Positions 1 to 11,500 of a stretch of 64,000 nucleotides of DNA are shown here, one piece after another. Position 1 is the stretch's first letter. Every line of letters begins with the position of its first letter. The position numbers were made by a program, and so were the translations under genes. The DNA is from Tragulus kanchil (taxonomy: Eukaryota; Chordata; Mammalia; Artiodactyla; Tragulidae): the NCBI GenBank assembly GCA_022376925.1, contig JAIOJX010000002.1, positions 135,666,831 to 135,730,830 on the forward strand, written 5' to 3'. The notes under the pieces are model-generated. The model was not told the origin of the DNA. It saw only the letters and a program-made list of their open reading frames with translations, and searched no databases.

Positions 1-1400
1 GTTTGCTCTTAGTCTCTGCACCAGATTGCCCTTTATAGAACACTTATTAGAAGCCACCAGGAAGCTACATACTTCACGTATGGCACTAGGTTACCTAAGC
101 AACCAGGCGAAGTAGGTTTGATCATACAGCTAGTGCAGAGAATCCAGCCGTGAATCTAGGCGTCTCTAGAGTTGCAGCCATGTTCTGAGCCACCTTGCCT
201 TTTTACCTAACGATGAATCCTGCTTTTCACACCTTATTTTCTACAACGTTTGAGCCTCTGTTTACACTTCCTCTGCAAAGTGAAGCTAATGCCCACTCTG
301 GGGTTGTTTCAAGGATTTGGTGACCACTTAGCACATGAAGGCCATGCTCCACAGTATCTATGAAAGAGGTTGCCGGCAGTGCAGGTGCTGGTCTGTTGGT
401 TGGCTTTTACCCATTGAGACTGATTTTCTGTGTCCTTTATTTCATGGGAAGAATCTTCCTCATGGCCACTGAAAGATGAAAAGGTTTACTTAGCAGCTTC
501 AAACTGGCAAATAATTTTTAGTCAGAGAGTAGAAGTCAGAGTCACTTAAAGAACTTTTAAGCAAATATGTGTATTTGGTGAATTGGGTATATATTTTTGG
601 TCCCTGTCTAGTCTTTTTTTTCTGCTACCCTTTCTAGCTCTTCACCCTTTGGTGCTTAACAGTTGTGCTTTGAGAGAAAATGGTGCATGATGAATCTGAT
701 TTTCCATATCAGCAATACCCTCATGAGTGACATTTACTTTCTGGGTTTATGGCACCTGGTGTTTGTTCCATTGTGTCTGGGACACAACTCAAGCATATGT
801 ATTACTTACAAACACTGTGTGTGATTCTGATTGCTACTGAAGTGAAGCACTACAGTATGAACAGCCTCCAGAAGACAGCCCAAATGCCCACTTACCTCTG
901 AAAATTTCTAACTTAGCAGGTCTTTCAACTGAATGAGAGTGATGAATTGGGGAAAATATTTTATAAGCATTAAAACTGCCTGCTCTAAAAACAAACAAAC
1001 AAACAAAAAAGAAAACAACTGCCCTGCGCCAGTAAAATAACTAGATGATAATACATAGCAGCAAGTCTAAGATTATATGACTAAGTCATTAATGTCCTCA
1101 GTGTCAGCATTGATGTTTTTTATCATAACTTTGATCTTCAGCATATCAGCCTTTTTTCTCTTTTTGTCTTCTAATAAACATGGCTCTTAAAAGACATCTT
1201 GTGTATAGTATTTTTCAGATTGAATGTGAGCATTTAGTGAAAAGGAAATATAATGGAAAAGGCTTTGTGATTCTTGTAAACTTGTTATAATACCCAAAAC
1301 AGTTGTGTGAAAAAGCTATTCTAAAAAGTGTGGCTAGAAAAGGATCCCTAGTATGTTTCTAGTGCATTTCAGCAAGTTCAGCCTGTTCACTTGCCCTTAG
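1..1400. other. TNRC6A intron (upstream part)
   Basis: No coding exon is recognised here. The stretch is AT-rich, with a short CAAA microsatellite near 988-1010. An AATAAA-like word occurs near 1172, but there is no sign of a gene end. It lies upstream of the large GW exon, so it is interpreted as intron between the N-terminal exons and the 1801 exon. Confidence 0.6.
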
Positions 1401-1508
1401 ACCCACTTACATCCCAACCCCTTCCTCCCCGAGGTTGGGCCTCCGAGCCTGGGAGCTCCATCATCCCAATACATCACCGTCAGATGACTCCAGATTCTCC
1501 ACTTGCTG
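1401..1508 (+). other. candidate in-phase cassette exon of TNRC6A
   Basis: A 108-base stretch is bounded by a pyrimidine-rich cttgcccttag acceptor and a CTG/gtacgt donor. It is open through 36 codons in exactly the phase (1 to 1) needed to sit between an upstream exon and the 1801 exon, whose first codon is split G/AT. The translation includes RGWASEPGSS, so it would add another GW dipeptide. I do not recall this segment in human TNRC6A, and no repeat family is evident in it, although an old repeat begins shortly after (about 1535). A chance open frame of this length is not rare, so this is only a candidate. Confidence 0.3.
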
Positions 1509-1800
1509 GTACGTTAGCCATTAATGACCTGTGTATTGAGGAGCTCATATGTTCCAGGTGTCGCTCTATGTCCTTAGAACAGCATCAGTGAAGAAAGCAG
1601 CAAAATTCCCTGCCTGTGGGGACTTACTGAATATGGAAAGTTAGTGGCTGGGATGTAACCAGTGCCCTGGTATTTATATTGCCAACTTTTTTTTTTTTTT
1701 GCCAAATATTATATCTTGTTGAGAAGCTGCACGCATTTATAATCTTTTTTTTTTTTTTTTCAAACACTTCATACATTTTTGTATTTCTTCTTTCTTCTAG
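1509..1800. other. intron 3' part with old repeat and poly-T tracts
   Basis: About 1535-1625 resembles a widespread ancient mammalian repeat (words like attgaggagct and tgttccaggtgt). Two T-runs follow (about 1687-1700 and 1745-1760). The stretch ends in a long pyrimidine tract and the ttcttctag acceptor at 1800 of the large exon. Confidence 0.5.
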
Positions 1801-4800
1801 ATATAAACCACAGTCCTTCAGGATCCCATTATGAAAATTCAGAGCGGGGACCTGTGTCTTCTGCAAGTGACTCTAATACAAACTGCAAGGATGCTGTTGT
1901 GAACGACTGCCCTGAGAAAGGAGCATGGCCCTCAGGCCCTGGCAGTGACGCTCCAGAGTCGGCGTCAGAATGTGTGGGTGCTGAGTCTGCCTCCAGCTCT
2001 GAGTCGGAGCGAACCATCACTATCATGGCTTCGGGGAGCACAGGGGGTGAAAATGATGGCCTTCGGAATAGCACTGGACTTGGATCCCAGAACAAGTTTG
2101 TGGTTGGTAGCAGCAGCAATAACGTGGGCCAGGGAGGTAGTCCTGGGCCGTGGGGGTTTTCCCATGGAGCCATAATAAGCACATGTCCGGTCTCTGTGGA
2201 TGCTCCTGAAAGCCAATCGGAAAGCAGCAACAGTAGAATGAATGCTTGGGGCACTGGAAGTTCTTCATCAAATGGAGGGTTAAATCCAAGCACTTTGAAT
2301 TCAGCTAGCAACCACGGTGCCTGGCCAGTATTAGAGAACAACGGACTTGCCCTGAAAGGGCCTGTAGGGGGCGGTAATTCTGGCATCAATATTCAGTGCA
2401 GTACCTTGGGCCAGATGCCTAACAATCAGAGTATTAACTCTAAAGTGGGTGGCTCTTCCACCCATGGTACCTGGGGAAGCCTTCAGGAAACTTGTGAATC
2501 TGAAGTAAGTGGTACACAGAAGGTTTCATTCAGTGGTCAACCTCAGAATATTCCCACTGAAATGACTGGACCAAATAACACTACTAACTTTATGACCTCT
2601 AGTTTACCAAACTCCGGTTCAGTACAGAATAGCGAACTGCCTGGTAATCCAGGGGCCTGGCGCGTGAGCACAATGAATCACCCTCAGATACCGGCTCCGT
2701 CCGTGGTGAATGGCACTTCCCTCTCTCACCTTAGCAACGGAGAGGCCAAGAGCGGAGCCTCGTACGGTACGACGTGGGGGGCCTACGGTTCTAACTTCTC
2801 TGGAGACAAATGTTCGAGCCCGGGCGGCCAAGCTAACGGTGACACTGTGAACGCAACTCTCATGCAGCCTGGCATGAACGGGCCCGTGGGCACTAACTTT
2901 CACGTCACCACCAACAGAGGCGGAGGCGGCGGCGTGTGGGAGTCAGGGGCCTTGAACCCCCAGAGCGCCTCGTGGGGCAACGGGGCGGCGGCTGGAGGAA
3001 GTCGACGCGGATGGGGAGCCCCTGCACAGAACACTGGCACTGACTCACCCAGCGTGGAATGGAGCAAACTGCCTGGCAATCAGCATTCCAACGACAGTGC
3101 CGACGGCAACGGGAAGAAGTTTACAAACGGATGGAAGTCTACTGAGGAAGAGGATCAAGGCTCCGCCACGTCTCAGACAAATGAGCAAAACAGTGTGTGG
3201 GCCAAAACGGGAGGGACAGCGGAGAGTGAAGGTAGCACAGAGAGCACTGGACGCCCTGAGGAGAAAGTGACTGGGGAAAATCAGAGTAGAGACAGAAGGA
3301 AAATTGATCAGCACACCTTACTCCAAAGCATTGTAAACAGAACTGACTTAGATCCGCGTGTCCTGTCCAACTCGGGTTGGGGACAGACTCCTATTAAGCA
3401 GAATACTGCCTGGGACACCGAAACGTCCCCCAGAGGGGAGAGAAAGACTGACAACGGGACCGAGGCCTGGGGAAGCTCTGCCGCACAGACTTTTAACTCA
3501 GGGGCGTGTGGGGAGAAGGCGAGCCCCAGTGGCAATGATACCTCATCTGTCTCGGGGTGGGGAGATCCCAAACCGGCTCTGAGGTGGGGCGATTCCAAAG
3601 GCTCAAGCTGCCAGGGGGGATGGGAGGATGGCTCTGCTGCTACAGGAATGGTCAAGAGCAATCAGTGGGGGGGCTGCAAGGAGGAGAAGTCCGCGTGGAA
3701 TGATTCGCAAAAGAGCAAACAGGGTGGGGCGACGGGTCAAGTCCAGCCAGGGCTGGTCCGTCTCTGCCAGCGATAGCTGGGCGAGACGTCGAGGAGTCAA
3801 CGCGTGGAATGATTCGCACCTAGCCGGCTCCGTCCGTGGTGAATGGCACTTCCCTCTCTCACCTTAGCAACGGAGAGGCCAAGAGCGGAGCCTCGTACGG
3901 TACGACGTGGGGGGCCTACGGTTCTAACTTCTCTGGAGACAAATGTTCGAGCCCGGGCGGCCAAGCTAACGGTGACACTGTGAACGCAACTCTCATGCAG
4001 CCTGGCATGAACGGGCCCGTGGGCACTAACTTTCACGTCACCACCAACAGAGGCGGAGGCGGCGGCGTGTGGGAGTCAGGGGCCTTGAACCCCCAGAGCG
4101 CCTCGTGGGGCAACGGGGCGGCGGCTGGAGGAAGTCGACGCGGATGGGGAGCCCCTGCACAGAACACTGGCACTGACTCACCCAGCGTGGAATGGAGCAA
4201 ACTGCCTGGCAATCAGCATTCCAACGACAGTGCCGACGGCAACGGGAAGAAGTTTACAAACGGATGGAAGTCTACTGAGGAAGAGGATCAAGGCTCCGCC
4301 ACGTCTCAGACAAATGAGCAAAACAGTGTGTGGGCCAAAACGGGAGGGACAGCGGAGAGTGAAGGTAGCACAGAGAGCACTGGACGCCCTGAGGAGAAAG
4401 TGACTGGGGAAAATCAGAGTAGAGACAGAAGGAAAATTGATCAGCACACCTTACTCCAAAGCATTGTAAACAGAACTGACTTAGATCCGCGTGTCCTGTC
4501 CAACTCGGGTTGGGGACAGACTCCTATTAAGCAGAATACTGCCTGGGACACCGAAACGTCCCCCAGAGGGGAGAGAAAGACTGACAACGGGACCGAGGCC
4601 TGGGGAAGCTCTGCCGCACAGACTTTTAACTCAGGGGCGTGTGGGGAGAAGGCGAGCCCCAGTGGCAATGATACCTCATCTGTCTCGGGGTGGGGAGATC
4701 CCAAACCGGCTCTGAGGTGGGGCGATTCCAAAGGCTCAAGCTGCCAGGGGGGATGGGAGGATGGCTCTGCTGCTACAGGAATGGTCAAGAGCAATCAGTG

Positions 4801-5519
4801 GGGGGGCTGCAAGGAGGAGAAGTCCGCGTGGAATGATTCGCAAAAGAGCAAACAGGGGTGGGGCGACGGGCCGAAGTCCAGCCAGGGCTGGTCCGTCTCT
4901 GCCAGCGATAGCTGGGGCGAGACGTCGAGGAGCAACCACTGGGGAGAGGCCAACAAGAAATCTAGCTCAGGAGGCAGTGACAGCGACAGGTCCGTCTCTG
5001 GTTGGAACGAACTCGGGAAAACTAGCTCTTTCACATGGGCAAATAACATAAATCCAAATAACTCATCAGGCTGGGATGAATCTTCCAAACCGACCCCTTC
5101 CCAGGGATGGGGAGACCCTCCAAAGTCCAATCAGTCTCTCGGTTGGGGAGATTCGTCAAAGCCGGTCAGTTCTCCAGACTGGAACAAGCAACAGGACATT
5201 GTCGGATCTTGGGGAATCCCGCCAGCGACCGGCAAGCCCCCCGGCACAGGCTGGCTGGGAGGACCCATGCCGGCCCCAGCGAAAGAAGAGGAACCCACGG
5301 GCTGGGAGGAGCCGTCCCCAGAATCCATTCGTCGCAAAATGGAGATCGATGACGGCACTTCCGCTTGGGGAGATCCCAGCAAATACAACTACAAAAACGT
5401 GAACATGTGGAACAGAAATGTCCCCAATGGCAGCAGCCGTGCAGACCAGCAAGCACAGGCACATCCGTTGCTGCCCTCTGCGAGTGCCATGGCGAGCAAG
5501 GAGGCGAGCGGCGGCTCCG
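1801..5519 (+). CDS. TNRC6A: TNRC6A large GW-repeat exon, with an internal 1133-base duplication
   Basis: The acceptor tttcttctag ends at 1800 and the donor CCG/gtgagt is at 5520. This exon encodes most of the Argonaute-binding region, with many GW/WG dipeptides ([40 protein letters not shown] and others). It includes the conserved hook-type segment [17 protein letters not shown] (near 4500) and later [13 protein letters not shown]. As assembled it cannot be translated through: 2691-3796 is a first copy of 3824-4932. The first copy loses frame near 3724 and stops at 3774-3776. Removing 2691-3823 leaves 2586 bases, a multiple of three, fully open and in the correct phase at both ends. The reading starts with D/INHS and ends GGSG joined to WGEPWG of the next exon. 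Confidence 0.95.
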
Positions 5520-8500
5520 GTGAGTCCTTGGTTCCTCGGGTCTCGGTCGTAGTTTCACAGGGCTTCGCAGCCCTGGTGTGGGCCTGGTTTCCCGTTTATT
5601 GCTCTCATAAGGTCTGTTAAACAGAGTGTGTGGAGGTGCACACCGAGCTTTTCTCTCTCTGTCACTCTAATCCAGGAGAAGTCTATAGGGAAGAAAATCA
5701 CGGGGATGGCGTTTACCACCGGGGAACGGCTCTGCCTGTGGCAGGATTGCTTATGAGTCCCAGTGACTCCAGTCTCTGCAGGAGGCTAGAGAAGGCAGAC
5801 CTGGACACGGGCTGTCAGGCGCAGTGCTTCTCTCAGCTCGGTTGTTCTGAGTGGAGCCAGTGTGATTAGTTGACCATCCCCAGAAATGAAAAAGTATCTA
5901 AAAGCACAATGCTCTCTAAAAACCTAAGTACTGTATTTGGCCTTAGAAGGGATTTATTTAAGTAAGCGTGAAATTTAAGTCTGCCGGATTCCGCGTGTAT
6001 GTGTGTGACAATGACATTTTTCATTAGTTGTCATTAAGATGTGTTGTCTTTGTGAATGGAGGTTTCATTGAATAATAATCCCACTAGATGTAGAAGAGAC
6101 AGAAGTGTTTTCATGAACTAACGTTTCAGCGCCTATTTCTTTTTTCTGAGTATTATTAGTTTATATTTAGTTCTTGGAATGAATGGGTGGGTATCTAAGG
6201 GAAAAACTTGTGGTTCCTTTAAGCAATGTCTTTATGGCTTGGCTTTGTCCTTTTGTTTATTATCGTTGGCTTTGGACGACTTAATAATTTTAAGAAGCGT
6301 TGTCCACAATATATAAGTAGGCTACTTGCCTATTGTTATTATTATATTAAATTGCATTTTCAAGAACAGTAACGTTGAAAAGTTATACTTAAAGTAAAAG
6401 GTTTATACACATACTGCTACCCAGCTTGATCATTTGCTTTAATTCACTAGGTTTGACTCAGAATGACTTAGCTTTTCTAGGAATCAAATTCATCCTCAAA
6501 GGAGGATGACATGCCATAATTAAGGTTATTCAGAAGAATCTGCTGTGCACCCAGAGACCGATTCTGAAATTAGAGATGAAAAAGATTCATACCATATAGT
6601 TTAATTATAAAAATGGGAAATTATTGGTCTTGCTTACATCAAACAGAGGCCTTCCTTTCTGCCCATTACAGCATTGTTATTTAATACATAAATATGAAGG
6701 TCTTCAAATATTCCTTATTGCCCCTTCCCCATGCTGATGACTTCTTTTCCTACACTCTCTAAAGGCTGGGGTGAGCCCTGGGGGGAGACCTCCACTCCAG
6801 CCACAACTGTGGATAATGGTACTTCAGCCTGGGGGAAACCCGTCGACAGTGGGCCCAGCTGGGGCGAACCCATGGCTGCAGCATCCGGCACATCCACGTG
6901 GGGCTCCGGCTCTGTTGGTCCACAAGCATTAAGCAAATCTGGTAAGTTTCTCATCATTCCTGGTTTCCGTTTTATAGCTGTGGTGATCTCACTGACTGTA
7001 ATTAAGCAATTGGGTAACATTTATGGTGTTGATAATGTAGCTTCATATTACCGTAATCATCAGCCACTTTCATGCTATCCAGCACAAGAGACCGAGTGGA
7101 ATAGTTATGAGGACACATATCCAGACTATCTGGCTCCGGTTCCAGGCAAGTCCCTCAATATTACACAAAAAAAATTTGGAAGAGAAAGTTTTCAAACCAA
7201 GGATACCGATCGGTTCATTATTAGAATGGAGGTTTCATTGAATAATAATCCCACTAGATGTAGAAGAGACAGAAGTGTTTTCATGAACTAACTTTTATTT
7301 TTTTAAAAGTTTATATTTAGTTCTTGGAATGAATGGGTGGGTATCTAAGGGAAAAACTTGTGGTTCCTTTAAGCAATGTCTTTATGGCTTGGCTTTGTCC
7401 TTTTGTTTATTATCGTTGGCTTTGGACGACTTAATAATTTTAAGAAGCGTTGTCCACAATATATAAGTAGGCTACTTGCCTATTGTTATTATTATATTAA
7501 ATTGCATTTTCAAGAACAGTAACGTTGAAAAGTTATACTTAAAGTAAAAGGTTTATACACATACTGCTACCCAGCTTGATCATTTGCTTTAATTCACTAG
7601 GTTTGACTCAGAATGACTTAGCTTTTCTAGGAATCAAATTCATCCTCAAAGGAGGATGACATGCCATAATTAAGGTTATTCAGAAGAATCTGCTGTGCAC
7701 CCAGAGACCGATTCTGAAATTAGAGGTGAAAAAAGATTCATACCATATAGTTTAATTATAAAAATGGGAAATTATTGGTCTTGCTTACATCAAACAGAGG
7801 CCTTCCTTTCTGCCCATTACAGCATTGTTATTTAATACATAAATATGAAGGTCTTCAAATATTCCTTATTGCCCCTTCCCCATGCTGATGACTTCTTTTC
7901 CTACACTCTCTAAAGGCTGGGGTGAGCCCTGGGGGGAGACCTCCACTCCAGCCACAACTGTGGATAATGGTACTTCAGCCTGGGGGAAACCCGTCGACAG
8001 TGGGCCCAGCTGGGGCGAACCCATGGCTGCAGCATCCGGCACATCCACGTGGGGCTCCGGCTCTGTTGGTCCACAAGCATTAAGCAAATCTGGTAAGTTT
8101 CTCATCATTCCTGGTTTCCGTTTTATAGCTGTGGTGATCTCACTGACTGTAATTAAGCAATTGGGTAACATTTATGGTGTTGATAATGTAGCTTCATATT
8201 ACCGTAATCATCAGCCACTTTCATGCTATCCAGCACAAGAGACCGAGTGGAATAGTTATGAGGACACATATCCAGACTATCTGGCTCCGGTTCCAGGCAA
8301 GTCCCTCAATATTACACAGAAAATGAAGAGAGTTTTCAGGAAGAACCCTCAGTGTTCAGACAAACATTGTCACTATTCCCATAGAGACTCCAAAGCCCAA
8401 GTATAGAGATTACTTTCTGTTATGACCATGGTACTTCTGGGCCATTCTCCTTTTAAAAAAATGTATTAATAATTTTTTTAAATTCCATTCAACCTCGTAG

Positions 8501-11500
8501 CCCTAAGCATACATGAGCAAGAATGCCACTGATGTTCCATGTTTAGGAATCCTCTGATTTGTAAAAGCATGAGAGGTATTTTATTGAAAATTTTATTAAA
8601 AATAAATTCTTGTTGAACTTTTAGCTTACTATAGAGCATACATTTTTGCCATGCAAACCTGGGAAGGGAAATAAAAGAGGATTTTCAGGTTCTCCCCCAA
8701 CTCTGCCCCCTTTTAATGAATGCTCCCCCACGGGAAAGAATTGTTTCACGACAGCGTGTTTTTTTTTGTCACAAATCTCCAATCAGGGCCAAAATCTATG
8801 CAAGAAGGCTGGTGCGGTGACGACATGCCGTTGCCTGGGAATCGCCCCACTGGCTGGGAGGAGGAAGAGGACGTGGAGATCGGAATGTGGAATAGTAACT
8901 CGTCTCAAGAGCTTAATTCATCTTTAAATTGGCCGCCATATACAAAGAAGATGTCTTCAAAGGTAAACAGTTCAGGGGCCAAGCCCTTGTCACTTTAAAT
9001 TCCACAGGTAGTTTGCCCACAGAAAATGAATGTTCTTGCCTGCCCGTTTATGGCCGTCAGTGTAGTCCAGGCAGCCCCCACCTTAGGTAGAGCCTCTTGT
9101 ATGGGCAACCACCTAGAAAAACGGAAGCCCCCAGGAACTTCCTTTCTCCCCACTGCTACAGCTTGGGATTTCTCTCCTCTTCCCCCTCCGCCAGTGCTGC
9201 CTGGGACAGCCCCCTGCCCCAGGGTGGCGCCTGCAGCGGGGAGGTTGAAGAGGAGAGCAAATCTCCACGTGGACTCCTCCCATCCCACTGCCAGTCCCTC
9301 TCCCATCCCACCGCCTCACCTGGAACCCCCAGCTTCCCCATTACCCAGAGTGACTGTGTTCCTCATTCATCCCCCATCTTCGTCCCTTCTCCACCCCAGA
9401 AGGTCCTGTGCCAGAAATCCCCAGGAATGAGCAGACTCCGGTTTTGGTTTTATATATGTGGGCAAATCTTACTCCAGACCTGGCTGCACGTCAGAACCGT
9501 ATAGCGTGTGCTAAAAGTATGATTTCCTGTACCCTGGGCCTACTGCTGTTTTGGAAATTGGACCAAGTTTTCTTGTCCCAATCAAGCTCTCCAAATGTCC
9601 CTCATGCAGAGCCGGTTTGAGAACACTGATCCCAGATTTTCTTGGGGAGCATTTTCAAAATATGTGCCTAGGCCCTTCGGTGGTTCTGATGTATTCTGTC
9701 CAACCGATTTGAGAGCAGTTTCTTTTTGAGGGACCTCAGAAGATACCAGATACCAGTAGCTCCTGGCCAGGGTCCCTCTCATTTGAGCCTGGATTTCTAA
9801 GTCTAGGACCTGCCGTTTTCATTTTGAAACCTTTTCATGTGGCTGCATTTGCCTGTTGCCTCACCGTGTAGCTTATGCATCACTTTCCTGTATTTTACAT
9901 AAATCATTTGATGCTCTTAACCTTCTGAGACAGAATACAGAATTTGAAACTGGAAAAACGTAGTGACTTGCCCAAAGTTTCATAGCTAGGAAGAGACAGA
10001 GTAAGGAATTAAGTTTAGGTCTCCCACTTCCAAACCCTGTGTTCTTCCCACTGGACCATGCTGTTTTGTGACTTTGTCTTTCCTTACAGGGTCTGAGTGG
10101 CAAAAAAAGGAGAAGGGAAAGGGTGTGTAGCCTTTTTACTCTTTCTCCTTTGTCTCTGCTAGTAAAAAATCTGTTAGAAAGCAACTGCAAATATTTGCTT
10201 AGCCTCTGCTATGTGCCAGGTACTGTGCTTGCTGCTGGGGTTTCAGGAGTGCTAGGCTCAGGGCGTGCTCTGAGGAGCTCAGGGTCTCGTATGGGGCGTT
10301 AGGCGTGCTCTGAGGCGTGTTAGCGTGAGTTTGGAAGATGCCTGGGTGTGGGACGTGTCAGGGAGAGTGGTAGCCTGAAGCACAGGTGTTGGGGGGAGCG
10401 AGGTGACACCGACTCTTTGGTTAGCTGAGGGGCAGACACTGAAGTGTTCTCAGTACCATGCTAGAGAGTTTGAAATTTATGTAATATAAAGTATGGAGCC
10501 AATTAAATCAAATAGAAGGTGGCATCAATTTGGTTTTAAAAATTGGAACAGAGAAACCAGAGTTAGTGATCTTAGTTCGAAAGCGTCTGCATTCATTCAG
10601 GTTAAAAAGGACGGCCTAGAGTGGGAAGCAAGAATAACTATTCAGTAGAAGGGACTGATGTGAGAGACCCTTGGAATAAAAGAGACAGATCTCGGTCACC
10701 AGTTAGGCCTCGGGTGGGGGTGAAAGAGGAAAAGGAACCAAAGCCAACCTCAGAAGCCTTGGAAAGGGCTAGATGCTTGCTTCAGAGACGTGCGTTCAGG
10801 GGGAAGTTACAAGCTGTGTTCTGTTCTGCGGTCAGAAGGAATAGGTAGTAGCAATGGGAAAGGAAAATTTGGGCAACAAACTGAGAATGGCTCTGTGATC
10901 TTCACGTTACTGGGTGGCCTTGGTCCCTATGGCGTCCAGCCTCCCTGTCTACCATGCTGTGAATCGTGGACCGTTCATTCTCTCAGCTCATGTCTCCAAG
11001 TGGTTTCCGTGCCTCCCATACCCCAGCCAGCCACGGAAAGCCAGCACCAAGCAGGAGGAATTCCAGCGTTGGTTGCTGCTGGGAATATTGTGTTCTTGGC
11101 AACATAAATTGGAATTTTAAAATCCTTTTTCATATGGAAACATATGGTGTTTTTTTCTTTTTTTCAGTACAGTGCACATAGCATAATTAAATTACGGCTT
11201 TAATTGATTTCTTTGGACTAACCTAAGAGCCTAGTGGCTATTTTTCACTTTGGTTTGGTGTGAGAATTCTACACATCCAAATTATGATTGATTTTCTAGA
11301 ACACAGTCCATTGGAAACTGTTGCATGAATGGTTCTCCGTTATCCAGAGGACCTTTTTACTTTTGGTGGGTCGTCAAGGCCCTTTGCTTCTGTCTTTTCC
11401 TTCTGACTGCTTGCCCTTAGAGATTTCTCTGTGCATTACAGCTATACCAGAGGACTGGAGCAAAGGAAGTTGAAAATCAAATAAGTTGATTTTTTTAATT

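Larger units (their letters stand above)
6162..8318 (+). repeat. direct duplication 2 (offset 1150)
   Basis: Unit 1 is 6162-7168 and unit 2 is 7312-8318. A short extra match lies upstream (6054-6122 against 7224-7292, offset 1170). Between the units, 7169-7223 is a degraded version of the unit 2 continuation. The 20-odd bases before 7312 also differ from unit 1. Both units carry the same 177-base coding exon. Confidence 0.93.

Noticed and set aside
1779..3776. Reading the 665-codon open frame as a complete or truncated protein
   Set aside because: Its first codons are intron sequence before the 1800 acceptor, and its stop at 3774 is caused by the damaged end of duplication 1.
2691..4932. Minus-strand open frames of 89-117 codons that occur twice in the GW exon
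   Set aside because: They are shadows of the GC-rich TNRC6A coding strand, repeated only because the block is duplicated.
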